Under the pieces are notes generated by a model that was given only the letters and a program-made list of their open reading frames with translations, ran no database searches and was not told where the DNA came from. Below are positions 50,100-58,464 of a DNA stretch of 64,000 nucleotides, piece after piece. The DNA is from Ruminococcus albus AD2013 (lineage in GTDB: Bacteria; Bacillota; Clostridia; Oscillospirales; Ruminococcaceae). The translations under genes and the position numbers were made by a program. The stretch lies in contig NZ_JAGS01000001.1 in assembly GCF_000526775.1 (NCBI RefSeq), forward strand, positions 868,001-932,000, read 5' to 3'. Every line of letters begins with the position of its first letter. The first letter of the stretch is position 1.

Positions 50100-50531
50100 T
50101 TATATTATTTTTGTTGACTGCTTATGATCGGTAGTGAGTTCACAAAATATGAACCGCCTTATAAAGTTATCGGAAACCATCCCGAAAAATGACAGTATGA
50201 ACCATACGGCAGAGTAACGCAGACATATCTGACCATCGAAATTAAATGGTATGTTATGATAATTCCATATTTTCATGCCCATTTGTCGGTTCAGTATCTC
50301 TCCTGCAAGAAGCTCACCCGAAGTGATAAAAAGCATTGATCTGAATAGTACCCCGATACAGGTCATGCGACCCGCACGTCGTTCTCCGTTCAGTTCGTGT
50401 ATCACTATCATCGCAATTGCACCGAGCAAGCCCATAGATATATGTGAGTATCCCCTTTTTAGCATCTCGATACAGCCGTAGCATATCCCACCGAATATAC
50501 CGATCGTAAAAAGCTTCAACAGTTTTTTCAT
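50100..50531 (-). CDS. CmpB-type membrane protein 2 (short)
   Basis: 143 aa from ATG 50531. Four helices. SGELLAGEILNRQMGMKIWNYHNIPFNFDGQICLRYS lines up with the equivalent part of the 259-aa CmpB-type protein on the other side of spoIIID, so they are paralogues. Position next to spoIIID suggests a forespore or mother-cell membrane role, which is inference. Confidence 0.75.
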   Translation of the reverse strand: MKKLLKLFTIGIFGGICYGCIEMLKRGYSHISMGLLGAIAMIVIHELNGERRAGRMTCIGVLFRSMLFITSGELLAGEILNRQMGMKIWNYHNIPFNFDGQICLRYSAVWFILSFFGMVSDNFIRRFIFCELTTDHKQSTKII

Positions 50532-50590
50532 CTTGTCACCCCGAAAATATCTTCTCGTCAGAAGTATTGGCAGAAATATGAACATAATAC

Positions 50591-50615
50591 AAAAAAGGCG
50601 GGATATTCTCCCGCC
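50591..50615 (-). terminator. Terminator after the small four-Cys gene
   Basis: GGCGGGA - TATTC - TCCCGCC with six T on the minus strand (A 50591-50596). Confidence 0.85.
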
Positions 50616-50622
50616 GTTGATA

Positions 50623-50835
50623 TCAGATTATATCATCTTCCTGATTAGGAATGTTAAGCTGTTTCTTGGGAACGCGCTTTATCGGATCATAATCCCACTT
50701 TTTGCAGGCGAAATCAGCATCTACAAGACCCTGCTTTTCACACAGTACCTTATTACCCTCTTTGGATTTGTTGCCGAACTTACAGTATGAACATGACGGT
50801 GTTATCTTATTGCCGAAAAAACTTTTCTTTGCCAT
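50623..50835 (-). CDS. Small conserved protein with four cysteines
   Basis: 70 aa. CSYCKFG, VLCEKQG and FACKKWDYDPIKRVP give a C-x2-C...C...C layout suited to zinc binding. I recognise this pattern from Clostridia hypothetical proteins but know no function. The start region carries AGGAGTTG upstream of ATG 50835. It lies between the sporulation genes and has its own terminator. Confidence 0.75.
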   Translation of the reverse strand: MAKKSFFGNKITPSCSYCKFGNKSKEGNKVLCEKQGLVDADFACKKWDYDPIKRVPKKQLNIPNQEDDII

Positions 50836-50901
50836 TATTTATGCAACTCCTTTTGCAAAAAAGATATATTATATTTTCAGTTCTGAATTATATACATTAT
50901 A

Positions 50902-51981
50902 TCACACTCGATCTGAAAATACCAGACCTTTTTTGTAATTCAGTAGAAAAATCATGAATATTAAACATAATGAAGCACTTAAATTGTTTACTTTAACCAG
51001 ATTATGATTATATGAAACAGCAGTTACAGTTTCGCTGATCAAATGTGGCTGTAATATTTTACATAACACTGCTGATAGAAGTGCGGCGAGAGGTCTATGT
51101 TTAATAAAACTGAACATTGATAATTTTTCTGATTTCAGTGCAAATAACTGTATGATTATACATAGTCCGCCGAAAGAACAGACTGCACAGATAAATGGTA
51201 AAAGACGATAAGGTGATCCTTGCAGTTCTGAAAGTGATGTAATTTCCATAAAAGCTGACAGCATGACTGTTTCGTTATCAGAAAGTCCGAAAATATTCTG
51301 TAAAAAGTCTAATATGCCGCCTGCTTCAAGTAAAGCCGTAACAGCCGAAAAGAATATAACTGTCATACAGATAACGCCCATGGACTTCCCTGCCAATGTG
51401 ATACTTCCGACTAACAGATCACCATTTCTCTTTTCAGATACAATTCGGTTTTCTTTAAGTTCAGAAGTTCTGCACACGAAAAATGCTATAACAATATTAG
51501 ATAAAAGTACCGATAAAAAAATCAGCAGTCCGACTTCTTTACTTCCGAAGACCGTAAGTCCTATAGCACCGCTGTAAAATGCAGGGCCTCCGCAATAGCA
51601 GAAGCAAGATGCTTTTTCTGCAGTTTCTGCATCGATTTCTCCACTGTCAAGCATATCGGAAAGAATTTTGATTCCAACCGGGTATCCTGCAAAAGTGCTT
51701 ATAAGAAAAACTGTGAAAACGCCTTCGGGCATACGAAAAAATACGAGTGGTATCCACTTGAATGGTTTGGTAAGTATTCGTAAGCATCCGCTGTTAACAA
51801 GCATAGAAGATGCCGCCATGAAGGCAAAAAGGGACGGTATCAGGATATTCAGACACCTCATTACAGAATCTTTTACGGCTGATGATATCTCCGCGGGATA
51901 GAACGCCATTCCCACTGAGATAAGGAACAGTGATATACATAATAAAACGTCTTTCAGCTTGGATATGTTTTTGTGTTTCAT
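50902..51981 (-). CDS. ylbJ: Sporulation integral membrane protein YlbJ (SpoVV-like)
   Basis: 359 aa from ATG 51981 (GGAGGT 7 nt upstream; the longer frame is rejected). About eight helices with two nucleoside-recognition (Gate) halves: FAGYPVGIKILSDML and CFCYCGGPAFYSGAIG are the family's conserved loops. In Bacillus, YlbJ/SpoVV moves dipicolinic acid in the mother cell. It diverges from yqfC over 74 bp. Confidence 0.85.
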   Translation of the reverse strand: MKHKNISKLKDVLLCISLFLISVGMAFYPAEISSAVKDSVMRCLNILIPSLFAFMAASSMLVNSGCLRILTKPFKWIPLVFFRMPEGVFTVFLISTFAGYPVGIKILSDMLDSGEIDAETAEKASCFCYCGGPAFYSGAIGLTVFGSKEVGLLIFLSVLLSNIVIAFFVCRTSELKENRIVSEKRNGDLLVGSITLAGKSMGVICMTVIFFSAVTALLEAGGILDFLQNIFGLSDNETVMLSAFMEITSLSELQGSPYRLLPFICAVCSFGGLCIIIQLFALKSEKLSMFSFIKHRPLAALLSAVLCKILQPHLISETVTAVSYNHNLVKVNNLSASLCLIFMIFLLNYKKGLVFSDRV

Positions 51982-52000
51982 AGGTTTTACCTCCGATACA

Positions 52001-52029
52001 AGTATATGCCGCAGACAAGCGTAATATAA
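52001..52029 (-). promoter_or_regulatory. Candidate sigma-E promoter for ylbJ
   Basis: Minus strand TTATATT (52029-52023), 14-bp spacer, CATATACT (52008-52001), close to the Bacillus sigma-E consensus (kmATATT-14-CATACAnT). The resulting leader is very short. Confidence 0.35.
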
Positions 52030-52055
52030 TATTTGTGACGAAGGGAGGTATAACA

Positions 52056-52355
52056 ATGGCTAGAATACCGGGGATAAGCTTTTTCGGAAAAACGCGTGAA
52101 CTTATGTATCTGCAGTCATACATAAGTATAAAAGACAATACTTCGGCGCTGGTAGAAAATTGCAGACAGATTTACGAATGTACAGAGGTGTGTGTAAGGC
52201 TTCTGACAGGCAGTTTTGAGATAGAACTGTGGGGAAATGGATTGATGCTGAGTTCATATGCGGAAAACAGTGTTGAAGTCCGAGGAACGATAGAACAAGT
52301 GAAGCTTGTTTCACGCGAAAACAGGAGGGATTCAGATGACGCTGGGAAGCATTGA
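52056..52355 (+). CDS. yqfC: Sporulation protein YqfC
   Basis: 99 aa from ATG 52056 (AAGGGAGG 7 nt upstream). Short beta-rich protein, with an IELWGNGLML segment typical of YqfC/YabP-like proteins. In Bacillus it is sigma-E controlled. Overlaps yqfD by 20 bp. Confidence 0.88.
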   Translation: MARIPGISFFGKTRELMYLQSYISIKDNTSALVENCRQIYECTEVCVRLLTGSFEIELWGNGLMLSSYAENSVEVRGTIEQVKLVSRENRRDSDDAGKH

Positions 52356-53586
52356 TTACAAAATCGAGGGAGGTAATGTCGCCAGACTTCTGGAAGCTTT
52401 TACGAAAGAAAAACTCATATATTCAGAACTTTGCGAGACTAATGACTGCCTGACTCTGAAAGTTTCTTCTGAGCACAGTTTCAGATTTGAAAAGCTTTGC
52501 AGAAAAGAGGGTTTTGAGCCGGAGAAAATGGCTTACCACGGTATGATGAGATTTTATCGTAACCTTATCAAACGTCCGGGAATTATCTTGGGTGCTTTTA
52601 TGTCGGTATTGCTGATGGCTTATTATTCTAACGTTATACTAACTATAAAAGTCGATACCGATGATCCGATCATTTATGGTAAAATAATCGATGTTTTGAA
52701 CTCTGACGGAGTGAAAGCAGGTGCGTATATTCCCGATATCGATCTGGTAATTGAGGAACGTTCGCTGAAAAGTCAGATAGAAGAAGTAGCATGGGCGGGA
52801 ATAAGCCGCACGGGTTCGGGTATCGCTGTGGATATAATCGAAGCTATCGAAGCTGAAAAAGGCATCAATGTTGGAATGCCATGTCATCTTGTTGCTTGCG
52901 AAGACGGCGTTATAGAAGAGATAGAACTGATAGACGGACAATTGATGAAATGTCTTGGCAGTGGTGTTACCAAAGGCGAGATAGTTGTAAGCGGAAAGAT
53001 AGTTACTGAGAATTCCGAATGGACGAAAGAGGGCGAAGTAGTTAACTCAAAAACCCGATATACAAGAAGCATCGGAAAAATTCTGGGAACTTTTACAAGA
53101 ACAATAGTCTTTGAACAGCCTTTCGATACGGAAGAAAAGGTTCTGACAGGCAAAAAGCGGAAGCTTACTCACCTTGAATTATTCAGTGCCCGTATACCAC
53201 TTTATACCAAAACACCCGAAGGCTATTATGAGACAGAAAAAGAAGAAAAGCACTTTCCGGAAATAGGTGGCTTCGTATTGCCATTTGGTTTATCTGAAAT
53301 TAATCTTCGGGAATTTGACGTAAGAAGTCAGGTGATCAACAAGGAGGAAGCGCTTTCCCGCGCAGAAAAAGCAGCATACAGATACGAACAGAATTTTCTG
53401 GAGCCTTATGAGATACGCGGAAGGGACTCAAAAACTGAAATTACTAAAGACGGAGTAAGGCTTACAGTGACCTACGAACTCTACGGAAACCTCTGTAAAG
53501 AGAGCGATTTCTTCATACCGAAATATATTGTTCCCGAATCAGAAAAACGCCAAAAAGAAAATGTGCAAGATAGTGAAAATTATTGA
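52336..53586 (+). CDS. yqfD: Sporulation protein YqfD
   Basis: 416 aa from ATG 52336 (AGGAGGGA 6 nt upstream). An N-terminal FTL-type fold domain, one transmembrane helix at about 83-103 (LGAFMSVLLMAYYSNVIL), and a large external region with FVLPFGLSEI near residue 320. Matches YqfD length (about 400) and the yqfC-yqfD order. Role in spore formation from the family. Confidence 0.9.
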   Translation: MTLGSIDYKIEGGNVARLLEAFTKEKLIYSELCETNDCLTLKVSSEHSFRFEKLCRKEGFEPEKMAYHGMMRFYRNLIKRPGIILGAFMSVLLMAYYSNVILTIKVDTDDPIIYGKIIDVLNSDGVKAGAYIPDIDLVIEERSLKSQIEEVAWAGISRTGSGIAVDIIEAIEAEKGINVGMPCHLVACEDGVIEEIELIDGQLMKCLGSGVTKGEIVVSGKIVTENSEWTKEGEVVNSKTRYTRSIGKILGTFTRTIVFEQPFDTEEKVLTGKKRKLTHLELFSARIPLYTKTPEGYYETEKEEKHFPEIGGFVLPFGLSEINLREFDVRSQVINKEEALSRAEKAAYRYEQNFLEPYEIRGRDSKTEITKDGVRLTVTYELYGNLCKESDFFIPKYIVPESEKRQKENVQDSENY

Positions 53587-53588
53587 TA

Positions 53589-53641
53589 TTTTTTGTTGCA
53601 TTTAATTAAAAATTTGATTTTTTTTGTTGCATTCCATTAAA
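53589..53641 (+). repeat. Direct repeat covering the phoH -35 region
   Basis: Two 22-bp copies (53589-53610 and 53620-53641) of TTTTTTGTTGCATT-nn-ATTAAA, identical except for the two n positions and 31 bp apart. The second includes the -35 TTGCAT. Confidence 0.7.
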
Positions 53642-53655
53642 TAATGTGGTATAAT
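53627..53655 (+). promoter_or_regulatory. Sigma-A promoter for phoH and downstream genes
   Basis: TTGCAT (53627-53632), 17-bp spacer ending TGG, TATAAT (53650-53655): an extended -10 promoter separating vegetative phoH from sporulation yqfCD. Confidence 0.75.
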
Positions 53656-53691
53656 GGTTCCATAATGTAAAATTGAGCGGAGTGTATCCTA

Positions 53692-54687
53692 ATGGCAGAA
53701 AAACTGATAGCCGTTGACAGCATGGAAACTATGCTGAGTTTGTTCGGCAGCTATGATGAAAATGTGAATCTGATACAGCGCGAATACGGTGTTGCCGTAC
53801 TGGGACGCGGTGAGGATATCAAGATCACCGGTGACGAACAAGGCGTGTTTAACGCCTGTGAAGCGATCAACGGATTGATAACCATGATAAACAGCGGTGA
53901 AAAGCTCACCGAACAAAGTATACGCTATGTTTTCGCACTGGTGCGCGAGGGCAGGCAGTATGAGCTGAACAACCTCAGCGATGACGGCATTTGCGTAACG
54001 ATAACCGGCAAGGTCATAAAACCAAAAACTCTGGGGCAAAAGCGGTATGTAGATTTTATCCGCAAGAATACCATTGTTCTCGGCATCGGACCTGCGGGTA
54101 CAGGCAAGACCTATCTTGCGGTGGCGATGGCAGTCAAAGCTTTCAAAGCTCATGAGGTGGAAAAGATAATCCTGACAAGACCCGCAGTAGAAGCAGGAGA
54201 AAAACTGGGATTTCTGCCTGGTGATCTTCAGAACAAGGTAGATCCATATTTACGACCTCTTTATGATGCTCTCTTTGAAATGCTGGGACCCGAATCCTTT
54301 GCAAGACAGCAGGAACGCGGATGTATCGAGGTAGCACCTCTGGCATATATGAGAGGCAGAACTCTTGATAACGCCTTCATAATACTGGATGAAGCCCAGA
54401 ACACTACCAACGAACAGATGAAGATGTTCCTTACTCGACTGGGTTTCAACTCAAAAATAGTAATAACGGGCGATATAACTCAGATCGACCTGCCCGATAA
54501 CAGAAAATCGGGACTTATTCAGGCGATGCACGTTTTAAAGGACGTTGACGATATCAAAATAAACAGATTTTCCGATAAGGATGTAGTCAGACACAAGCTG
54601 GTACAGGATATAATACTGGCATACGAAAAATACTCAAAAAGGAATGGGAAATACAATGGACAAAGTCAAGGTAATGATCACCAATAA
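53692..54687 (+). CDS. phoH: PhoH-family P-loop ATPase
   Basis: 331 aa. An N-terminal KH-like region (about 1-110), then GPAGTGKTYLAVAMAVKAF (Walker A, about 125), PAVEAGEKLGFLPGDL and FIILDEAQNTTNEQMKM (Walker B). PhoH proteins are tied to RNA metabolism and work near YbeY. GGAG lies 9 nt before ATG 53692. The stop overlaps ybeY by 32 bp. Confidence 0.93.
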   Translation: MAEKLIAVDSMETMLSLFGSYDENVNLIQREYGVAVLGRGEDIKITGDEQGVFNACEAINGLITMINSGEKLTEQSIRYVFALVREGRQYELNNLSDDGICVTITGKVIKPKTLGQKRYVDFIRKNTIVLGIGPAGTGKTYLAVAMAVKAFKAHEVEKIILTRPAVEAGEKLGFLPGDLQNKVDPYLRPLYDALFEMLGPESFARQQERGCIEVAPLAYMRGRTLDNAFIILDEAQNTTNEQMKMFLTRLGFNSKIVITGDITQIDLPDNRKSGLIQAMHVLKDVDDIKINRFSDKDVVRHKLVQDIILAYEKYSKRNGKYNGQSQGNDHQ

Positions 54688-55168
54688 TCAGACAGAGATT
54701 AAGATACCTGTAGGTATAAGGATGTTGGTTAGGCGCTGCTGTCATGCGGTGCTTGAATATGAGGACTTCGGAAAAGATGCTGAGGTTTCCGTATCTTTTA
54801 TAAATGACAAGCAGATACACGAACTCAACAAGGAACACAGGAATATCGACAGACCAACCGATGTGCTGAGCTTCCCTCTCGGTGAAGACGGAGAGTATGA
54901 CGTCAATTACGAAACAGGTGCCTGTCTTCTCGGCGACATTGTTATCAGCCTTGAGACAGCAACAAGACAGGCTCAGGTATACGGTCATTCCCTTGAACGT
55001 GAAGTCGGCTTTCTGACTGTTCATTCGATGCTGCATCTGCTGGGATATGATCACGAGGAAAGCAGTCTTCAGGAGCGTATAATGAGGGAAAAGGAAGAGG
55101 CTATTCTCGCTCAGCTGGGAATTTCCAGAGATGAGACATTTGTAGAGGAACATGAACATAAAGACTGA
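54656..55168 (+). CDS. ybeY: rRNA maturation endoribonuclease YbeY
   Basis: 170 aa. The metal site H-x3-H-x5-H is HSMLHLLGYDHEE, with upstream DRPTDVLSFPL. Acts in 16S rRNA 3' end maturation. ATG 54656 is chosen since the earlier ATG 54644 abuts its AAGGA. Coupled with phoH and dgkA by overlaps. The pgpH/yqfF gene found between phoH and ybeY in Bacillus is absent here. Confidence 0.93.
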   Translation: MDKVKVMITNNQTEIKIPVGIRMLVRRCCHAVLEYEDFGKDAEVSVSFINDKQIHELNKEHRNIDRPTDVLSFPLGEDGEYDVNYETGACLLGDIVISLETATRQAQVYGHSLEREVGFLTVHSMLHLLGYDHEESSLQERIMREKEEAILAQLGISRDETFVEEHEHKD

Positions 55169-55631
55169 ACTTCTGAAGTTTTTAAAGGGCTTCAGATACG
55201 CGGCTAGCGGGATAATCCGCTGTATAAGGACACAGAGAAATATGCGCTTTCATATCGGCGCCGCAGGGGCTGTTGCGGTCGTTGCGGTGTTATGCAGTGT
55301 CAGCATAGCGGAAAAGCTTGCGCTTATGCTGACTGTCGGCGGTGTTATGGCGCTTGAATGTGTCAACACTGCAATAGAGAACGCAGTTGACCTTGCCACC
55401 AAAAGCAGACCTTCACAACTGGCAAAAGCAGCCAAGGACTGTGCTGCCGGAGCGGTGCTGATATTCTGCATAGCAGCTGTTTTTGTTGCAGCTGAGGTTT
55501 TCGGCAGAAGGATACTTTACATCTTAGGCTGTTTTGCAGAATACCCTGAACTAATCATAGCTGCGGTGCTTTATTTTGCATTGTGGTTCTGGTGGGTCTT
55601 TCTATGCTTCAGGGAGAATGATGATGACTGA
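55152..55631 (+). CDS. dgkA: Diacylglycerol/undecaprenol kinase family
   Basis: 159 aa with three or four helices. LECVNTAIENAVDLAT and AKDCAAGAVL are the catalytic and ATP motifs of the DgkA family; in Firmicutes it phosphorylates undecaprenol for lipid-carrier recycling. The C terminus extends by one extra helix (ALWFWWVFLCF), longer than the usual about 125 aa. Overlaps ybeY by 17 bp. Confidence 0.92.
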   Translation: MNIKTELLKFLKGFRYAASGIIRCIRTQRNMRFHIGAAGAVAVVAVLCSVSIAEKLALMLTVGGVMALECVNTAIENAVDLATKSRPSQLAKAAKDCAAGAVLIFCIAAVFVAAEVFGRRILYILGCFAEYPELIIAAVLYFALWFWWVFLCFRENDDD

Positions 55632-56163
55632 AAATAAAGAACTGATGACAGAACTTCGGGATACCGAATGGGAATTTGAGTACACCGACCATGACAGGCT
55701 TATTGCAAGAGCTATCATTTTTGATGATAAGAGGTCATTCTATTTTGTCAGAGCTGAGCGTGACGATGATTTCGGCAAGGCAGTGCTTATAGAAACTTCA
55801 GGCGGCGGAGTTGAGGAAAACGAAACTTCCGAGACAGCTATAATCAGGGAACTTCGTGAGGAGCTTGGTGCAGAAGTCGATATAATATGCAAGATAGGTG
55901 TCGTCAGTGATTACTACAATCTAATCCACAGGCATAACATAAATAACTACTTTCTCTGCAAAGTGAAAAGCTTCGGTGAAAATCATCTTACTGAACAGGA
56001 GAAAAAAGATTTTCATCTTTCAACTTTGAAGCTTAGTTTTGATGAGGCTGTAAGGGAATACAAAAACAGAAGCTGCACAAAGATCGGAAGACTGATAGCA
56101 GCCAGAGAACTGCCTGTACTTATGCGTGCAAAAGAACTGATCGATAATAAAATTGCAAAATAA
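55624..56163 (+). CDS. NUDIX hydrolase
   Basis: 179 aa from ATG 55624 (AGGGAG 7 nt upstream; ATGs 55618 and 55621 are too close). NUDIX box GGGVEENETSETAIIRELRE followed by ELGAE fits Gx5Ex7REUxEExGU. Substrate unknown. It overlaps dgkA by 8 bp and takes the place of cdd seen here in Bacillus. Confidence 0.87.
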   Translation: MTENKELMTELRDTEWEFEYTDHDRLIARAIIFDDKRSFYFVRAERDDDFGKAVLIETSGGGVEENETSETAIIRELREELGAEVDIICKIGVVSDYYNLIHRHNINNYFLCKVKSFGENHLTEQEKKDFHLSTLKLSFDEAVREYKNRSCTKIGRLIAARELPVLMRAKELIDNKIAK

Positions 56164-56178
56164 TACAGAGGGATAATG

Positions 56179-56646
56179 ATGGAGATAAAAGAAGCATTAC
56201 CCGAAGATCTCTGCACTGTAAAGGAGATCACACGTAATACGATAAAGACCGTTTATCCGAAATATTATCCTGTCGGTGCAGTAGAGTTTTTTCTAAAATA
56301 TCACAGTGATGAGAAAATAGCCGAGGATATCAGATATCAGAGAACTTTTCTATGCATTGACGATAAGGGCAATAAAGTAGGAACTGTTACTATAAAAGGA
56401 AATGATATCGGAAGGCTTTTCGTACTGCCCGAATTTCAGGGTAAAGGATACGGCAAGGCGCTTCTCGACTATGCCGAAAAACTGATAAGCCGAAATTATT
56501 CCGAGATAATACTCGATGCATCACTTGCGGCTAAAAAGATATATCTTAACAGAGGATACGCAGAAATTGAGTATAAGACAGTTTTGACTGATAACGGTGA
56601 TTTTCTGTGCTGGGATATAATGACCAAGAAAGTAAAGGAAAAATAA
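56179..56646 (+). CDS. GNAT-family N-acetyltransferase
   Basis: 155 aa. Acetyl-CoA loop LPEFQGKGYGKALLDYA, then a variable C terminus with NRGYAEIEYK. ATG 56179 is favoured over 56176 by spacing from AGAGGGA. Substrate unknown; ends 1 bp before era. Confidence 0.85.
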   Translation: MEIKEALPEDLCTVKEITRNTIKTVYPKYYPVGAVEFFLKYHSDEKIAEDIRYQRTFLCIDDKGNKVGTVTIKGNDIGRLFVLPEFQGKGYGKALLDYAEKLISRNYSEIILDASLAAKKIYLNRGYAEIEYKTVLTDNGDFLCWDIMTKKVKEK

Positions 56647-56647
56647 A

Positions 56648-57544
56648 ATGACAAAGAATATTTTTGTGACAATAGCAGGCAGAGCAAACGCAGGAAAATC
56701 TTCCCTGCTGAATGCACTTGTCGGTGAAAAAATAGCGGCTGTAAGCGACAAACCGCAGACCACAAGAACTAAGATCACGGGAGTTCTCACAAAAGGGGAA
56801 ACTCAGTTCGTTTTCATGGATACTCCCGGTATGCACAAGGCGAAAAATAAGCTGAGCGAACATATGGTGAATACCGTCAACGAAACTATAACAGGCGTTG
56901 ATATGATAATCCTTATGTGCGACTGCACAAAGAAGATATCCGATAACGAAAAAAGCCTGATAGCAAGCTTCAAAGGCGGAAAAAGCAAAGTCATTCTTGC
57001 ACTGAATAAGATAGATCTTCTTGATAACAAGGAAGAAGTTATTGCAAAGCTGGCTGAGTATTCAGCGCTTTATGATTTTGCAGAAGTTGTTCCGATAAGC
57101 GTTGTTCAGAATGACGGGCTTGATATCATCATGGATATACTGGAAAAAAATGCAGCCGAGGGACCCCACTTCTTCCCCGATGACAAGTTCACAGATCAGC
57201 CCGAGAAAGTCATCATGGCTGAGATAATACGCGAAAAGGCGCTCAGAAATCTTAACGATGAAGTTCCTCACGGTGTAGCTGTTACTATCGAACAGCTTGG
57301 TGAGCGCGAGGACAGAAGCGGCGAAGCTATACTTGATATAACGGCGACCATATTCTGCGAAAGAGAATCCCATAAGGGCATAATTATCGGCAAGGGCGGT
57401 TCAATGCTGAGGAAGATCGGTCAGGACGCAAGAGCCGATCTGGAGGATTTCTTCCAGATAAAAGTCAACCTTCAGTGCTGGGTAAAAGTCAAGGAAGGCT
57501 GGCGCAACCGTGAGGGTATGATAAAGAATTTCGGACTTTCCTGA
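56648..57544 (+). CDS. era: GTPase Era
   Basis: 298 aa. G1 GRANAGKSS, G2 TTRTKITG, G3 DTPGMH, G4 NKID and a C-terminal KH domain with GKGGSMLRKIGQ (RNA binding). Acts in 30S assembly. Near-family length (about 300). It is read from the phoH promoter with its neighbours. Confidence 0.96.
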   Translation: MTKNIFVTIAGRANAGKSSLLNALVGEKIAAVSDKPQTTRTKITGVLTKGETQFVFMDTPGMHKAKNKLSEHMVNTVNETITGVDMIILMCDCTKKISDNEKSLIASFKGGKSKVILALNKIDLLDNKEEVIAKLAEYSALYDFAEVVPISVVQNDGLDIIMDILEKNAAEGPHFFPDDKFTDQPEKVIMAEIIREKALRNLNDEVPHGVAVTIEQLGEREDRSGEAILDITATIFCERESHKGIIIGKGGSMLRKIGQDARADLEDFFQIKVNLQCWVKVKEGWRNREGMIKNFGLS

Positions 57545-57571
57545 TTGGGAAAATGTTCCGCTCATATTCCG

Positions 57572-57601
57572 TCCTTTAAAGAGCAAGCTATCTTTAAAGG
57601 A
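57572..57601 (+). promoter_or_regulatory. Hairpin overlapping the ribosome site of the yqzL-like gene
   Basis: TCCTTTAAAGA (57572-57582) pairs perfectly with TCTTTAAAGGA (57591-57601) around an 8-nt loop. The 3' arm contains AAAGGA, the only Shine-Dalgarno-like stretch of the small gene. No U-run follows. Confidence 0.6.
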
Positions 57602-57732
57602 TGGTGAGCGAATTGGTACTATGGGAGAAATTTCTGAAAAGCGGCAGTGTTGATGATTACCTCGCGTATGCGAGAGCTGAAAGGACTGATATGAATGACG
57701 ACCATGAAAGGACTTATCCTGAAAGAGACTGA
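57601..57732 (+). CDS. yqzL: YqzL-like small protein
   Basis: 43 codons, stop at 57730-57732. The core LWEKFLKSGSVDDYLAY resembles the W-x-x-F-xx-(S/T)G-xx-x-x-YL pattern of YqzL, which lies between era and recO in Bacillus too. The start is unsettled: ATG 57601, GTG 57604 or TTG 57613. TTG 57613 has the best spacing from AAAGGA (about 10 nt). It overlaps the start of recO by 38 bp, so translation is coupled. Function unknown. Confidence 0.65.
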   Translation: MVSELVLWEKFLKSGSVDDYLAYARAERTDMNDDHERTYPERD

Positions 57733-58450
57733 CAGCGGTGAATCAAGCAAGTCAATATGTGTACTGACTGCCGAAATGGGAGTCATCTATATTTACGTAA
57801 GGGGCGGAAGAAAGAGCAGCAAGACTGTTTCCGCTACCCAATCATTCAGCTATTCTGAGCTTTGCTTTGAAGAAAAGAAAAATGCCAATGGACAGGTCAG
57901 CCGCTATTTGAACAGCAGCGAGCCTGTCAAGCTGTTTTATAATATAAGACTTGATGCGGCTAAAGTTGCACTAGCTTCGTATTTTTCGGAGCTTTTGATC
58001 TATTCGGGTACTGAGGGACAGGAATGTAAGGAAGTAATGCGGCTTGCGCTGAACACGCTGTATTTTCTGGACGAGGGAAAAATGGCACCTGATCTTCTGA
58101 AATGCGTGTTTGAATTCAGGCTTCTCTGCGAGATCGGTATGCGCCCGAAACTGGTTGGCTGCGCTTTCTGTTTCAAATACGAAGATGACAAAATGCACTT
58201 TAATTTTCTTGAAGACAGACTTGAATGCAGCAGCTGCTGCCCCAATCCCGAAAGCATACACACTCTGATACTTGATAAGCAGCTTCTCTATATAGTGCGT
58301 TATATCGCCCTGACGGAGTATGAAAAATTATTTTACTTTAAGATAAGCGACAAATATCTTAAAAAGCTCACCGAATTCACCGAGAGATACGTGGGATATC
58401 ATTTCAGAAAAAAATTCGGTGCATTGGAATTTTACAAGATGTTGAAATGA
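57695..58450 (+). CDS. recO: DNA repair protein RecO
   Basis: 251 aa. An N-terminal OB-fold (GLILKETDSGESSK...), a helical middle, and a four-Cys zinc site CAFC ... CSSCC (about 151-182). Loads RecA with RecR at gaps. AAGGA 9 nt before ATG 57695. Confidence 0.92.
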   Translation: MTTMKGLILKETDSGESSKSICVLTAEMGVIYIYVRGGRKSSKTVSATQSFSYSELCFEEKKNANGQVSRYLNSSEPVKLFYNIRLDAAKVALASYFSELLIYSGTEGQECKEVMRLALNTLYFLDEGKMAPDLLKCVFEFRLLCEIGMRPKLVGCAFCFKYEDDKMHFNFLEDRLECSSCCPNPESIHTLILDKQLLYIVRYIALTEYEKLFYFKISDKYLKKLTEFTERYVGYHFRKKFGALEFYKMLK

Positions 58451-58464
58451 GGTATTTTACATAA

